Source: Chloroflexota bacterium (lineage in GTDB: Bacteria; Chloroflexota; Dehalococcoidia; GIF9; AB-539-J10). From it: 35,151 bases of DNA. Every line of letters starts with the position of its first letter. Within the stretch, counting starts at the first letter, position 1. The notes beneath the pieces are model-generated. The model did not search any database. It worked only from the letters and a program-made list of their open reading frames with translations, and was not told the origin of the DNA. The translations under genes were made by a program, and so were the position numbers. The DNA is taken from assembly GCA_030611015.1 (NCBI GenBank), contig JAUWQP010000007.1, forward strand, positions 1 to 35,151, read 5' to 3'. This document shows positions 1-10,716 of this stretch, piece by piece.

Positions 1-173
1 CCCTTGAGGCGCTCGATAACCTTCAGGAAATCGAGCCTGCATAGTTTCCCGAAAGGAATAATTTCATCCTTCTGCAAGTTCAGTTTTTCCCGCCAATCAT
101 CGGGGGTCGGCATGTTTTCTTCGGATGCTTCAGAAATCTGCCAGTCTTTTAGTTTTGTTGCATCATAAGCCAT
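1..173 (-). CDS. fhs: formate--tetrahydrofolate ligase, N-terminal part (runs off window start)
   Basis: Reverse complement reads [57 protein letters not shown], typical of the formyl-THF synthetase N-terminus; next to folD. Confidence 0.8.
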   Translation of the reverse strand, partial: MAYDATKLKDWQISEASEENMPTPDDWREKLNLQKDEIIPFGKLCRLDFLKVIERLK

Positions 174-194
174 GATAACCTCCTTTATAATTTA

Positions 195-1103
195 TTATTT
201 TCTTATGCGCTCGACCCTGCGCTCGGCCGCTACTACGGTGTTGACCATAAGCATGGTGATAGAAATGGGGCCAACACCTCCCGGCACAGGGGTAATAGCG
301 CTGGCTTTCTCTTTGACCGTCTCGAACTCTACATCTCCCCTGAGGTCAGCGACCTGCTTGCTGGGGTCCTTCTTGCTGGGTTTCCATCCCACTCGGTTTA
401 CACCTACATCGATAACGACTGCCCCTTCCTTTACCATGTCCGCTTTAATGACTTCCGCAGAGCCCATTGCAGCAACCAGAATATCCGCCTGCCTGGTGAT
501 TTCAGCCATGTTTTTGGTTCCCGTGTGGACGACGGTCACGGTGGCATTGGCACGCTTGTTTTTTTGCACCAGCATGGCCATGAGAGGCTTACCTACTATG
601 TTGCTCCGACCGCATATGACCACATGCTTGCCTTCAGGGGGATTGCCGCTGCGAATCATTAACTCCACTGCGCCATGTGGCGTGCAGGGCATGAAATAGG
701 GGTCCCCGATGAGCATCTTGCCCACGTTGATGGGATGGAAGCCATCCACATCTTTGGCCGGATCGATGAGAGTTAGCACTTTATCCGCATTGATGTGTTT
801 TGGCAAGGGTAATTGAACTAGTATGCCGTCAACATGCTCCGCCTTGTTCATTTCCTCTGCTTTGGAGAGGAGTTCCGCCTCCGAGGCGACCTCGGGCAGG
901 ACGATGGTTTGTGACCACACGCCTATCTCCTCCGCTGCCTTTTCCTTGCCCGAGACGTAGGAAACTGATGCCGGGTCCTCTCCCACGCGAATCATAACCA
1001 GGCCTGGTGTTACGCCCCGTTCTTTGAGCTTGGATACCCGCTCTTTTAACTCAACCCGTATCTCCTTGGCTACCTCGGTTCCAGAGATTATCTTTGCCGT
1101 CAT
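195..1103 (-). CDS. folD: bifunctional methylenetetrahydrofolate dehydrogenase/cyclohydrolase
   Basis: Motifs VQLPLPKHIN, DVDGFHPINVGKM, CGRSNIVGKP, TPVPGGVGPIT-like; 302 aa. Confidence 0.95.
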   Translation of the reverse strand: MTAKIISGTEVAKEIRVELKERVSKLKERGVTPGLVMIRVGEDPASVSYVSGKEKAAEEIGVWSQTIVLPEVASEAELLSKAEEMNKAEHVDGILVQLPLPKHINADKVLTLIDPAKDVDGFHPINVGKMLIGDPYFMPCTPHGAVELMIRSGNPPEGKHVVICGRSNIVGKPLMAMLVQKNKRANATVTVVHTGTKNMAEITRQADILVAAMGSAEVIKADMVKEGAVVIDVGVNRVGWKPSKKDPSKQVADLRGDVEFETVKEKASAITPVPGGVGPISITMLMVNTVVAAERRVERIRK

Positions 1104-1125
1104 CTAACTCTCCTTTCTTAAATTC

Positions 1126-1920
1126 TTAAGTTATCGGCTCACCGACACTTCCCAACTTAATGGCACTCAGGCATGCCGCAATATCCTGCACTCGGTTGAC
1201 GACATCCAGACTTGAATTGATGAGAGGCCAATTGCCAAGACCGGCTTCTATTACGCTCTGGTCGTAGGGGATAAAGCCTAGAAATTCAAAATCCGGCATG
1301 GATGCAACAAGAAAATTCCTGTCCTGTTCATTCCGAATCTTGTTAGCTACCGCTTTAATGTTTTCTAAACCTATATCTTTTGCCAGCTCTCTTATCCTGT
1401 GGGCTGTTTCTACACTTCCTTTGCTTGGCTCTATTACCACTATCAACTCATCTACCGCCTTTGCTGTCGCCCGCCCCAAATGCTCTATCCCCGCCTCCAT
1501 ATCCATTATGACGACCTCTTCCCTTTTCAGGAGCAAATGAGCAACTAAAGCCTCCAGCAAGGCATTTTCGGGACAATAACACCCCGTGCCTCCCCTTTTT
1601 AACCGTCCCATTACCATTAATTTAATTCCCTTATGCTCCACCCAATACTTTTCGGGAATATCATCAACCTTGGGATTTAATTTGAAATAAGGTGCTAACT
1701 GGCCAGGGCGTGCCCCTGTCCTTTCTTCAATCAAGTCTGCCATCTCAGATATGGGAGTTATCTTGTCCGGGTGAGGAAAACCGAGGGCGTTTGCCAGAGT
1801 AGCATTGGGGTCGGCATCTATGGCCAGAACAGAATAGCCGGATTTGCTAAATGCAGTAGAAAGGAGGGAAGCTAACGTTGTTTTGCCCACCCCTCCTTTA
1901 CCACTAACGGCAATTTTCAT
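1126..1920 (-). CDS. cooC: CooC-like CODH accessory ATPase (MinD/ParA family)
   Basis: MKIAVSGKGGVGKTTLASLL deviant Walker A; start set at internal Met near 1920; GCYCPENALLEALV typical of CooC; beside fhs/folD. Confidence 0.8.
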   Translation of the reverse strand: MKIAVSGKGGVGKTTLASLLSTAFSKSGYSVLAIDADPNATLANALGFPHPDKITPISEMADLIEERTGARPGQLAPYFKLNPKVDDIPEKYWVEHKGIKLMVMGRLKRGGTGCYCPENALLEALVAHLLLKREEVVIMDMEAGIEHLGRATAKAVDELIVVIEPSKGSVETAHRIRELAKDIGLENIKAVANKIRNEQDRNFLVASMPDFEFLGFIPYDQSVIEAGLGNWPLINSSLDVVNRVQDIAACLSAIKLGSVGEPIT

Positions 1921-1994
1921 TCCCAAACGGCAAATTATATCCCGCATCAACAAGAGAAATCAAGTCAGAAGCAACTATTATTCCAATGGGGTCA

Positions 1995-2071
1995 ACTCTA
2001 TTTTTCCAACGAGATTGCTTCGGCTGACTTCGCTAGCCTGGCAACGACGTAAAGGCGAAGCAAAATAGAGT
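1995..2071. repeat. intergenic palindromic element
   Basis: ACTCTATTTT (1995-2004) and AAAATAGAGT (2062-2071), with internal gagattgcttcggc...gcctggcaacgac. Confidence 0.4.
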
Positions 2072-2187
2072 CGCCCACAACAGTTTGCTCGCAGAACGCA
2101 AACGGTGATAGAATGCAAAGTCAGGGCTGCACCAGCCGGTCTACTTGGTTCATCTGGGTGCCATGTATGCTTTTAAGGGAGGGCGAT

Positions 2188-2871
2188 ATGCCGTACGGAT
2201 ACGAGATAAATGAACTGGCCAAGGAAGAATCGTGGCGGATGTTTCGAATATTAGGCGAACTTGTAGAGGGCTTTGATAATCTCTCCGGTATCGAGCCGGC
2301 AGTGACCATCTATGGTTCGGCCAGATTGGGAGTGGATGACGAGCTATATGGGGAGACGGAAGAAATAGCCTATCAGCTTGGACAATTGGGCTTCTCAATT
2401 GTAACTGGTGGGGGACCGGGCGTAATGGAGGCAGCCAATAAAGGTGCACGGAAGGCTGGGGTTACATCGGTCGGGCTGAATATTTCCCTTCCCGAAGAAC
2501 AGGTCTGTAATGCCTACGCCACAAAGTCGATAACGTTCGATCACTTCTTTACTCGTAAAGTCATGCTGGTGAAATATGCCATTGCCTTTGTCATAATGCC
2601 GGGTGGCTTAGGCACGCTTGATGAACTGACAGAGGTACTAACCCTGATGCAGACCCACAAGATAAAACCTTTTCCCGTGGTATTGTTCAACAGCGAATTT
2701 TGGAAGGGATTTCTGGATTGGCTGCAGAGCTCCGTCTTATCCAGAAAGTATGTCTCTGAGAATGATTTCGACCTATTGAGAGTCCTGGATCGCCCTGAAG
2801 AGGTAGTTGAGGCTATCCGGAGGTGGTATGTTGGGCATGAGGTTGTTGGCAGGAAAGCCCTGCTCAAGTGA
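2188..2871 (+). CDS. LOG family protein (TIGR00730-type Rossmann fold)
   Basis: GGGPGVMEAANKGA and PGGLGTLDE motifs; start at Met26 of the ORF with upstream GGGAGGG. Confidence 0.85.
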   Translation: MPYGYEINELAKEESWRMFRILGELVEGFDNLSGIEPAVTIYGSARLGVDDELYGETEEIAYQLGQLGFSIVTGGGPGVMEAANKGARKAGVTSVGLNISLPEEQVCNAYATKSITFDHFFTRKVMLVKYAIAFVIMPGGLGTLDELTEVLTLMQTHKIKPFPVVLFNSEFWKGFLDWLQSSVLSRKYVSENDFDLLRVLDRPEEVVEAIRRWYVGHEVVGRKALLK

Positions 2872-3054
2872 GTGTCAGTCTACATTTTTAGCTTTTCATT
2901 TCCTGACATGAGGTTGGGGAAGGTTACGATCCTTGGTTCGTTTCTCCTGTTGATATGTCTAATTGCCCCTGGAAGACCCAATAACCTTCTTCGTTAGCTT
3001 GACACCGGGCAATTTGGGGTGCTAGAATTCCCTTTTCTGTATGGAGGTGAGTAG

Positions 3055-3378
3055 ATTTACGCTATTATCGAAACAGGTGGCAAACAGTACAAAGTAGCCC
3101 CAAAGCAAACACTGGAAGTTGAGCTTTTAGATGTCCCTGAAGGCGACGTAGTTGAGCTGGATAAGGTATTATTTATTGGGGAAGATAAAAATACCATTGT
3201 AGGGAATCCTGTTATTAAGGGGGCTAAGGTTGTGGCTACTGCTTTGGGAGAAGCTAAGGGAGAAAAGGTTATCGTATTTAGATATAAGTCCAAAGTTCGC
3301 TACCGAAGCAAGAGGGGACACCGCCAGGCTTATACTAAAATATTGGTGAACGAAATTATTAAAGGTGCAGGAGAATAG
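3055..3378 (+). CDS. rplU: 50S ribosomal protein L21 (apparent ATT start)
   Basis: Translation (M)[30 protein letters not shown]...[35 protein letters not shown] at 3043-3050; in-frame TAG at 3052-3054 then ATT; followed by rpmA. Confidence 0.9.
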   Translation: MYAIIETGGKQYKVAPKQTLEVELLDVPEGDVVELDKVLFIGEDKNTIVGNPVIKGAKVVATALGEAKGEKVIVFRYKSKVRYRSKRGHRQAYTKILVNEIIKGAGE

Positions 3379-3380
3379 GG

Positions 3381-3632
3381 ATGGCACATAAAAAAGGCGG
3401 TGGTAGCACAAGTTACGGGCGGGATAGCCAAGCTAAGCGCCTGGGAGTTAAAAGGTATGGAGGGGAACAGATCCGCGCTGGAACTATCTTGGTTCGGCAA
3501 CGCGGGACCCGTATACTTCCGGGTAACAATGTTGGCCTGGGCAAAGATTATACCCTCTTTGCCTTGATAGATGGCTATGTTAAATATGAGCCGGCAACCA
3601 GATACAAAAAGAAGGTGAGCGTTTACAAATGA
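3381..3632 (+). CDS. rpmA: 50S ribosomal protein L27
   Basis: [43 protein letters not shown]. Confidence 0.97.
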   Translation: MAHKKGGGSTSYGRDSQAKRLGVKRYGGEQIRAGTILVRQRGTRILPGNNVGLGKDYTLFALIDGYVKYEPATRYKKKVSVYK

Positions 3633-3832
3633 AGGATAAAATCCATCCTAAGTTTTATGATGATGCCAAGGTCTCTTGCCTGTGTGGTAATACCTTCACC
3701 AGTGGTTCAACTAAACCAGAAATCAGAGTAGAAGTATGTGGTAAATGCCACCCCTTTTATACTGGTGAACAAAGGATAGTTGACTCCATGGGAAGAGTGG
3801 AGCGGTTTAAGAAACGATACAAGATGAAGTAG
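3629..3832 (+). CDS. rpmE: 50S ribosomal protein L31
   Basis: [10 protein letters not shown]...CLCGNTF...[10 protein letters not shown]; overlaps rpmA stop. Confidence 0.96.
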   Translation: MKDKIHPKFYDDAKVSCLCGNTFTSGSTKPEIRVEVCGKCHPFYTGEQRIVDSMGRVERFKKRYKMK

Positions 3833-4104
3833 AATGTATTCATCGCTCTATCCCAGCTTTCTATCTCTTCATCTATGTCAGGCCGGAGCCCCAGGGGCCT
3901 GTTATTTCTAGTAGTGGCTGAATACAAAGCAACAAATGTTTACCTTCGAGATTATCTTGGGGAACTAGCAATGCATTCATCGCCGCTGTCTTAGGAGATA
4001 AACTTTATCTTTTCAGCCACTTTTATCATAATATGATGGGGTTTTCCCATGGTGAGACAAAATTACAGCCTTCGCTTTAGACAGCCAGGGAGATTGAGGC
4101 GCTG

Positions 4105-5001
4105 ATGGCAGAGCCTTTTCATTACGGTGGCCAGGCAGTTATTGAGGGGGTGATGATGCGGGGGAAGGAAGGCATAGCTATATCTGTGCGGCAGCCTAAT
4201 GGAGAATTAAACGTAGTGAAGCGGTCCCTGTCCGGCATATACACAGGGCGTCTCAGAGAAATACCTTTAGTAAGAGGAATCATCGTTCTCGTTGAAACCT
4301 TGGTTTTGGGCACGCGGTCATTGATTCACTCTGCTCAAGTTGCTTCAATAGAGGAGGGAGAAGAAAAAATACCTGCAGCGCTTTTGTGGGGAACCGTAGC
4401 CATGAGCCTTGCTTTGGGCGTAGCCCTCTTCTTCATGGTTCCTCTCTTCGCCACCCGTTACCTTATTGACCCTTATATCAATTCTGCCTTATTGAGTGTT
4501 GTCCTTGAGGGACTCATCCGTATTGGCATTTTCATCACCTACCTCAAGATGATAAGTTTCATACCTGATATTAAGAGGGTCTTTGCTTATCACGGAGCCG
4601 AGCATAAAGTAGTGAATGCCTATGAGGCAGGCGTGCCTTTGGAAGTGGAGTCAGTTAAGAATTATTCTACTGCCCATGCTCGCTGTGGCACCGCCTTTCT
4701 ATTCATAGTTCTAATCATAGCTATCTTTATCTTCGCCCTGGTTGGTCGGCCGCCCCTTTGGATACGCGTACTGTCCCGTATAGCCCTCATCCCGGTGATT
4801 GCGGTTATTAGCTATGAAATCATGAAATTTGGGGCAGGCCATGCTAAGAACCCCATAATGCGAATTCTCCTGGCCCCAGGCCTGTTGTTGCAGGCTATAA
4901 CCACCAGAGAACCTGACGATAGCCAACTAGAGGCTGCTATATCGGCACTAAATGAAGTCATCGAGATTGACCAGACTGCTGACTCCGGCCATATTGCTTA
5001 A
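4105..5001 (+). CDS. DUF1385 family membrane protein
   Basis: GGQAVIEGVMMRG, YHGAEHKVVNAYE, HARCGTAFLFIV motifs. Confidence 0.9.
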   Translation: MAEPFHYGGQAVIEGVMMRGKEGIAISVRQPNGELNVVKRSLSGIYTGRLREIPLVRGIIVLVETLVLGTRSLIHSAQVASIEEGEEKIPAALLWGTVAMSLALGVALFFMVPLFATRYLIDPYINSALLSVVLEGLIRIGIFITYLKMISFIPDIKRVFAYHGAEHKVVNAYEAGVPLEVESVKNYSTAHARCGTAFLFIVLIIAIFIFALVGRPPLWIRVLSRIALIPVIAVISYEIMKFGAGHAKNPIMRILLAPGLLLQAITTREPDDSQLEAAISALNEVIEIDQTADSGHIA

Positions 5002-5032
5002 TGAGAGGGACAAGGAAAGGAGGTTATAGACA

Positions 5033-5644
5033 ATGAAAATTAATCCGAGCAATCTAAGCCCCACAGATGCACATCATTTGCTGGTGAGTGTTGTATTGCC
5101 TCGGCCAATTGCTTGGGTATCTACCGTCGACCGCCACGGGATATTCAATCTTGCCCCTTTTAGTGCCTTTTGCATCGTAAGTGTTGAACCAGCTATGGTT
5201 GGTTTCAGTGTCGGCACGAGAAGAGACGGACAGAAGAAAGACACTCTCGGAAACATCGAGACTACCAAGGAGTTTGTTATTAACGTTGTAGAAGAAAGCT
5301 TGGCCAAAGCCATGAATATAACCTCAGCACCTTATCCCAGTGATGTCAGTGAAATGGAAGAAGCGGGATTAACACCAGTGAAAGCTGACCTGGTTAAAGC
5401 ACCGCTGTTAGCTGAGTCACCTATCAATATGGAATGCCGTTTGAAACAGGTCTTGAAATTTGGGGAAACAGCGACAACGGATAGCTTCATTATTGGCGAA
5501 TTACTTCTGATTCATGTGAGAGATGAGTTATACGCCAATGGCGAGGTGCAAGTGTCTAAACTTAAAGTGATTGGTCGCCTCGGGGGGAATATGTACTGCC
5601 GTATTCAAGATATGTTTGAAATGAAGAGACTCACAACCGAATGA
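5033..5644 (+). CDS. flavin reductase-like (FMN-binding) protein
   Basis: LPRPIAWVSTVDRHGIFNLAPFSAF...KDTLGNI...FVINVV. Confidence 0.88.
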   Translation: MKINPSNLSPTDAHHLLVSVVLPRPIAWVSTVDRHGIFNLAPFSAFCIVSVEPAMVGFSVGTRRDGQKKDTLGNIETTKEFVINVVEESLAKAMNITSAPYPSDVSEMEEAGLTPVKADLVKAPLLAESPINMECRLKQVLKFGETATTDSFIIGELLLIHVRDELYANGEVQVSKLKVIGRLGGNMYCRIQDMFEMKRLTTE

Positions 5645-5660
5645 CTTACTACAACCAGAT

Positions 5661-5689
5661 AAAAAAGCTGCCCAATTTATGGGGCAGCT
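5661..5689 (-). terminator. Rho-independent terminator of the hisA-hisI unit
   Basis: AGCTGCCC (5666-5673) / GGGCAGCT (5682-5689); aaaaaa on + strand gives a U-tract on the minus strand, downstream of the hisI stop. Confidence 0.75.
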
Positions 5690-5756
5690 ACAAGAGATGG
5701 GGGGTGAACTTCAGCTGAAGGAGGGAGCAGGCTGGCGACGATACCTCCACTGGCTA

Positions 5757-6077
5757 CTATGCTGTATCTTCGCTCTCTAGTCGCTGGAAGAAGCAAGTTC
5801 GATTGCCGGTGTGACATACTGGACCTGTAGGCTCAGCCTTTATAAGAAGGACATCGCTATCACAATCCTTGCCGATGGATTTCAGTCTGAGGAAATTGCC
5901 CGAGGTTTCTCCCTTGTGCCACAATTCCTGCCGACTACGGCTATAGAACCAGACGTCTCCGCTGGCTAATGTGCGATTTAGCGCCGCTTTATCCATATAG
6001 CCCAGCATCAACACTTCACCATTCCTGGCATCTTGGACAATAGCTGGAATCAAGCCCTTATCATCAAAATTTAGCAT
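5757..6077 (-). CDS. hisI: phosphoribosyl-AMP cyclohydrolase
   Basis: [40 protein letters not shown]. Confidence 0.95.
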   Translation of the reverse strand: MLNFDDKGLIPAIVQDARNGEVLMLGYMDKAALNRTLASGDVWFYSRSRQELWHKGETSGNFLRLKSIGKDCDSDVLLIKAEPTGPVCHTGNRTCFFQRLESEDTA

Positions 6078-6084
6078 TTGCCTC

Positions 6085-6801
6085 CTAAATTCCGAAATTT
6101 ATTATAGCTTCCCCCAAAGCAATATCCCCGGTATAAAGAGCTTTGCCTATAATAGCTCCTTCCACACCGAGCTCCTTAAGCCTCCGTAAATGCTCCAGCC
6201 TGGAAACCCCCCCGGCCACAATGACGGGGACATTTGTTTCAGTAAGCAATCTATTTATCATGTCAAAGTTAGGCTCGGTAAGGGTGCCATCCCTTTTTAT
6301 ATCAGTATAAATGAAGCGCCTCACTCCGGCATCAACCAGCTCTCGGCTTAACTGGAGAACCTCAAAAACCGTATTCTTCTGCCAGCCATGGATGGCTATC
6401 TTGCCATCTCGGGTATCAAGGCTGACTGCAATAGCTTCACCGAATTGCTGGCATAGCTTTTTTACCAGTTCCCTGTTCTCTATCGCCGCAGTTCCCAAAA
6501 TTATCCGGCTTACCCCCTGACGCAACAGTTTTTCTGCCACCTCTTCTTGCCTGATACCACCACCTAATTCTATTAACAGGCCACTCTCTTTTATTATCTC
6601 CTCAACCACCTCCATATTTTTGGGCTCACCGGCAGCCGCTCCGTCCAAATCGACAATATGGAGCCATTGTGCCCCCTGGGAATACCAGGTCAAGGCTGCT
6701 GTCACAGGATTCTCATCAAAAACAGTCTGTTGGTTATAGTCACCCTGGTATAGCCTGACGCACTTGCCGCCCCTGATATCAATAGCTGGGATTATCTCCA
6801 T
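6085..6801 (-). CDS. hisA: phosphoribosylformimino-5-aminoimidazole carboxamide ribotide isomerase
   Basis: [22 protein letters not shown]; (beta/alpha)8 motifs [11 protein letters not shown]; start placed at MEIIPAID. Confidence 0.95.
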   Translation of the reverse strand: MEIIPAIDIRGGKCVRLYQGDYNQQTVFDENPVTAALTWYSQGAQWLHIVDLDGAAAGEPKNMEVVEEIIKESGLLIELGGGIRQEEVAEKLLRQGVSRIILGTAAIENRELVKKLCQQFGEAIAVSLDTRDGKIAIHGWQKNTVFEVLQLSRELVDAGVRRFIYTDIKRDGTLTEPNFDMINRLLTETNVPVIVAGGVSRLEHLRRLKELGVEGAIIGKALYTGDIALGEAIINFGI

Positions 6802-7394
6802 CTTCGATCTTCTCCTGGTTTCTCCAACCTCTACACTATCTCTCGCCTGATTATTTTTTGTTGAATGTCTTACTAACCTATGCCCGGCCAATCAAGTTTT
6901 AACCCATGATACAACACCCTACATAATCGGACAAGCCAAAGAAGTAACACCTAAGCCTCAATCATCAGGCATATCTTGTCTTGCGATAACTCCTGCTTTT
7001 CTGCCAATCTGACGAAAATCTTGGAAAAACGCTTGACGGCGGGAGGATATACTGCGGGTTAGAATTGTGGAAAGCTAAACTGTTTCTGATCGGGAAGAAA
7101 CCCCTCAATGGCAGAGTCAGTTTGCCTGAGAAGTACAGCAAGCGCATTGAAGAGGCTGTGCGGGCATGCAGAGGGAAGGACAAACAATTGACTTTGGTTG
7201 GAACTGAGGCGTGAAATCAGTCCTGAAAGCGAACAAAGTAGCCGAAAGGTGGTGCTAGCTTTCAAGAGAGCAACGGTTAAAAGGTGCCGGAGACAATCTA
7301 TGGTCAGTCATGAACCTCCGGCTAGAGAAGATTTTTAGACAGCCTGTTTTGGATAGCGAACAGGTCTCGTAGGCAAATTGATGGAGGCATTTTC

Positions 7395-7547
7395 ATGAAA
7401 GGAATTGACAGAGCAAGAATCAAAATGCTGCTGCAGCGTGAGGAGGCACGCTACATCAAGGAGCGGCCAAAGTCACGGGCATTGTTTGAGAAGGCGAAGG
7501 ATTCACTTTATGAAGGTGTTCCTTGCCGTTGCCGAAGTAGTAGCTGA
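7395..7547 (+). pseudogene. N-terminal remnant resembling glutamate-1-semialdehyde aminomutase / class III aminotransferase
   Basis: ATG after GGAGG; MKGIDRARIKMLLQREEARYIKERPKSRALFEKAKDSLYEGVP then frame lost. Confidence 0.55.
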
Positions 7548-8272
7548 AGCAGACCATACACTGGTGGTCTTCTGGGGCCATGGAGGCCCAACCCGCGCAG
7601 CCGGCTTGAGCCACGAAGTCATAGTAGAGCTTTGCAAAGACTTGGATATTCTGGCTTACGATGCCTGTATGGTTTGGACAGATTAAGGCGGTGCGGTTTT
7701 ACGCCCTCGGTGGTTTTGAAGGCTACATGGTGGCGAACCTGGGATACATTGGGTAGAGGGGTTTCCCCTACCGCTTCATCTTGCCACGATTACTGGCTGA
7801 AGCCCCGGACCCAGAAGAGCTTGCCATAATCATGGTTGAAGAATTCAGTAATTATCTGAACCGGCCGCCATACATGTCCGAGGTGCAAACTTCCCAAGCT
7901 GTCATAAACGCGAAGGAACTTGGTGACGCAGTTGAGAGCTTTGAGGCACTCGTTGGTTTGTTGACAGAGGGCATGAAAGACTACCGCCCCCAGATACGTA
8001 ATGCCAGAAGCTTGGCCAGTCAAGCTTGGGGAAATAACATATATATTGACCTGCAAATTTTTGTTGAAGAAATACGTGAGGGAATCAAGGTGGACGAAAT
8101 CAAGGACGCCTGCGATGACTTAGTCGAGGATATCGAGGAGATGATTTTGGCGGTAGGCACCACCATGAAAACGGAAGGCAAGGTTTTAAGCGTCGGGATT
8201 TACTTCCCTAGTGGCCATAACCAGGTTTCCCAAAGCAGACTGGACATGTATGAGGAGGTCGACTTGGGTTGA
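7511..8272 (+). pseudogene. clostripain-like (peptidase C11) protease remnant with frameshifts/stops
   Basis: Pieces in different frames: DHTLVVFWGHGG, LDILAYDAC, GYMVANLGYI, FPYRFILPRLLAEAPDPEELAIIMVEEFSNYL, VGIYFPS. Confidence 0.6.
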
Positions 8273-8353
8273 TGGGTGGATTTCTTGGTGGCCTACTACA
8301 CGGCCGGAGGGCATCTATAATCTTGGAGCCGTCTTGCAGCCAGGGTGACTAAT

Positions 8354-8385
8354 CAGCCCCTTGTCAGTGAACTGGCAGGGGGCTG
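8354..8385. other. strong hairpin (possible terminator)
   Basis: CAGCCCCTTGTCAGT / ACTGGCAGGGGGCTG pair with only G-U deviations; no clear T-tract. Confidence 0.45.
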
Positions 8386-8706
8386 TGTAAATAGGAGGCA
8401 ACCCACCCGCGCAAAGCCGTGAGGATTTACCTGCTTACTATAGGCATAGGCAGATAGCACACACCATTGGCAGGGCAAACCTGCATGTTTCCGCTGTGAA
8501 ACCACTATGGCGTGAATTCTGCACTTTGAGCTGCTACGCCTTCCGGGGCCTGGGATACCCTCGAACCTGGAGAGAGCACAGCGTAGCGTCTGGGTAGACC
8601 ATATTCTAATCGAGGGGAAAAAGAGAAAAGTGATATTTTGGTGGAACAAGTAGAGAAATATCGCTCGAACGGGTTAACTATGCAGGTCAGTTGAACCTGT
8701 AAGGCG

Positions 8707-9708
8707 CTACCTGGGTCGCTTCAAATCGGCACGTTGAAGGAGCTTCATTTTTTCTTTAACCTCACCTATAGTTTCTTTGGCTATAGCTTCGGCTCGATCG
8801 GCTCCATCGGCAAGGACTTGGGTGACATAACCAGGTTTGGAGGCTAAACTAGCTCGTCTTTCCCGGAAAGGCTCAAGATTTGAAATGATACTCTTAGCCA
8901 GTACCTTCTTGCAGTCCACACATCCGATGCGCGCGCTGCGACACTCTGAAGCAATTTCCTCTACACGAGCCGGCGTGAAAAAATTGTGGAGGCGGAAAAT
9001 ATTACATGCTTCAGGACGCCCCGGATCAGAGCGGTATCTCCGTGATGGGTCTGTGAAGGCGGTCATCACTCGCTCCCGGATTTCCTGGGGAGAAGCAGCT
9101 ATTTCAATATGGTTATCATAGCTTTTGCTCATCTTTTGTATCCCATCCAGGCCCAAAACCGAGGGAAAGTTAGTTAGCTTCGCCTGTGGCTCAGGAAATA
9201 CAAATCCGAAAAGGGAGTTAAACCGACGCACTATCTCCCGAGCCAATTCAAGATGTGGAAGTTGGTCCTCGCCCACAGGAACAACCTCACCCTTATAAAG
9301 GGCAATATCGGCAGTCATAAGCACGGGATACCCCACCAGCCCATAATTGACGTTATGTGGCTGCATCTTAACCTTCTCCTTAAATGTCGGAACGCGCAAC
9401 AACCAACTTAAAGGAGTCAGCATACCGAACAAAGTATGGAGTTCTTCCACTTGAGGAACATGAGATTGAACGAAGATGATGCTCTTCTGCGGGTCAATGC
9501 CGGCCGCCAGCCAGTCAAGTACCATTTCGTAAATATCTTCCCGAAGGGATTCTGTGCTTTCCAGAGTGGTGAGAGCATGAATATCCACCACGCAATAGAC
9601 ACAGTCATACTCATCCTGAAGGACAATGAAATTCTGTACCGCCCCTAGGTAGTTACCAATATGCTGTTTGCCCGTGGGGCGGAAGCCAGAGAAAACGCGT
9701 TTTTTCAT
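8707..9708 (-). CDS. trpS: tryptophanyl-tRNA synthetase
   Basis: FSGFRPTGKQHIGNYLGA and KMSKS motifs; 333 aa. Confidence 0.96.
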   Translation of the reverse strand: MKKRVFSGFRPTGKQHIGNYLGAVQNFIVLQDEYDCVYCVVDIHALTTLESTESLREDIYEMVLDWLAAGIDPQKSIIFVQSHVPQVEELHTLFGMLTPLSWLLRVPTFKEKVKMQPHNVNYGLVGYPVLMTADIALYKGEVVPVGEDQLPHLELAREIVRRFNSLFGFVFPEPQAKLTNFPSVLGLDGIQKMSKSYDNHIEIAASPQEIRERVMTAFTDPSRRYRSDPGRPEACNIFRLHNFFTPARVEEIASECRSARIGCVDCKKVLAKSIISNLEPFRERRASLASKPGYVTQVLADGADRAEAIAKETIGEVKEKMKLLQRADLKRPR

Positions 9709-10182
9709 TTGTTTAAGGCAAAGTTTAGCACACAGTGAAAACAGCTAACAAGGCTAAAGGAAATTAGTAAAAAGTGCTTAATGCCAAATTCGGTTTATCA
9801 TATGCCTCTTAACGTTTTGCCAGCTTGAAGTGAGGGAAAATGCTGTTTGCCGATAGAAAGGAGCATCGTAACACACGCCGTAAGGAGGGATATTGCCAGC
9901 TATAGATTCATGAGATGGGCTGAACCTAGAGAATTAGGCATACTGGCTCAATATGACCAAATACGATATGAGGACATAGACAGGCAAGTGTTGAGTGTTC
10001 ACCCTGTAGTGAGGCTCTGGGAAGTGGTCATGCCATACCTACTTGACATGAACAAAAGTTATAAGCGTTTTTATGATAATCTATATTGTTATCCTTAATC
10101 CTGTGACTCAAGTTGTCGGCTGAGTGAATCAGCAGTATAATCATTTGCAGATGGCCATTTTAATCGGTTTGAGGAGGTCTTA

Positions 10183-10530
10183 ATGTATGTAACCAGGTTG
10201 GATAAAGTCGAGAAAAGTGTTCCTGAAATGGAAGGTGCTAAGGGTATCTATAAGCAGATTCCCTTAGCCAGAAAAGAAGGGGTTCCCACATTCTCATTCC
10301 GAGTATTCACCATTGAGCCAGAGGGGCATACCCCGTTTCATCAGCATGCATTCGAACACATGAATTATGTGATAAGTGGTGAAGGAATTCTGGTCGCTGA
10401 CGATGGGGAACGTGAGTTAAGAGAAGGTGATTTCGCCCTAGTCTTACCTGGAGAGAAACATCAATACAAGAACTCTTCTGAAAACCGGAGTCTGGTCATG
10501 ATCTGTGCTGTCCCGAGAGAATACGAATGA
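10183..10530 (+). CDS. cupin domain protein
   Basis: TPFHQHAFEHMNYVISGEG and GDFALVLPGEKHQYKN cupin motifs; GAGGAGG upstream. Confidence 0.88.
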   Translation: MYVTRLDKVEKSVPEMEGAKGIYKQIPLARKEGVPTFSFRVFTIEPEGHTPFHQHAFEHMNYVISGEGILVADDGERELREGDFALVLPGEKHQYKNSSENRSLVMICAVPREYE

Positions 10531-10716
10531 CAATTCGCGTGGTAACAATCGCTTGCTTTGTCACCCAACATTGCTGACGTTCGTGGAGTGGATTCACGTT
10601 CCACGTGGTGGTGAGCTTGACTGAAAGTAAACCGGCGGTCAGAATTTGGGAGTGTGGAACAGCCTAGCGAACTCTGAGTCTATCTATGGCTGTTATTGGA
10701 AATGACCAAGTAGGGG

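Noticed and set aside
172-699. 175-aa plus ORF opposite folD
   Set aside because: Antisense to folD with clear FolD motifs on the other strand.
8353-8649. 98-aa minus ORF downstream of the decayed protease
   Set aside because: Low-plausibility composition, overlaps a hairpin, no recognisable domain.
9847-10098. 83-aa plus ORF between trpS and cupin
   Set aside because: No motif, no convincing SD; cannot support it as a gene.
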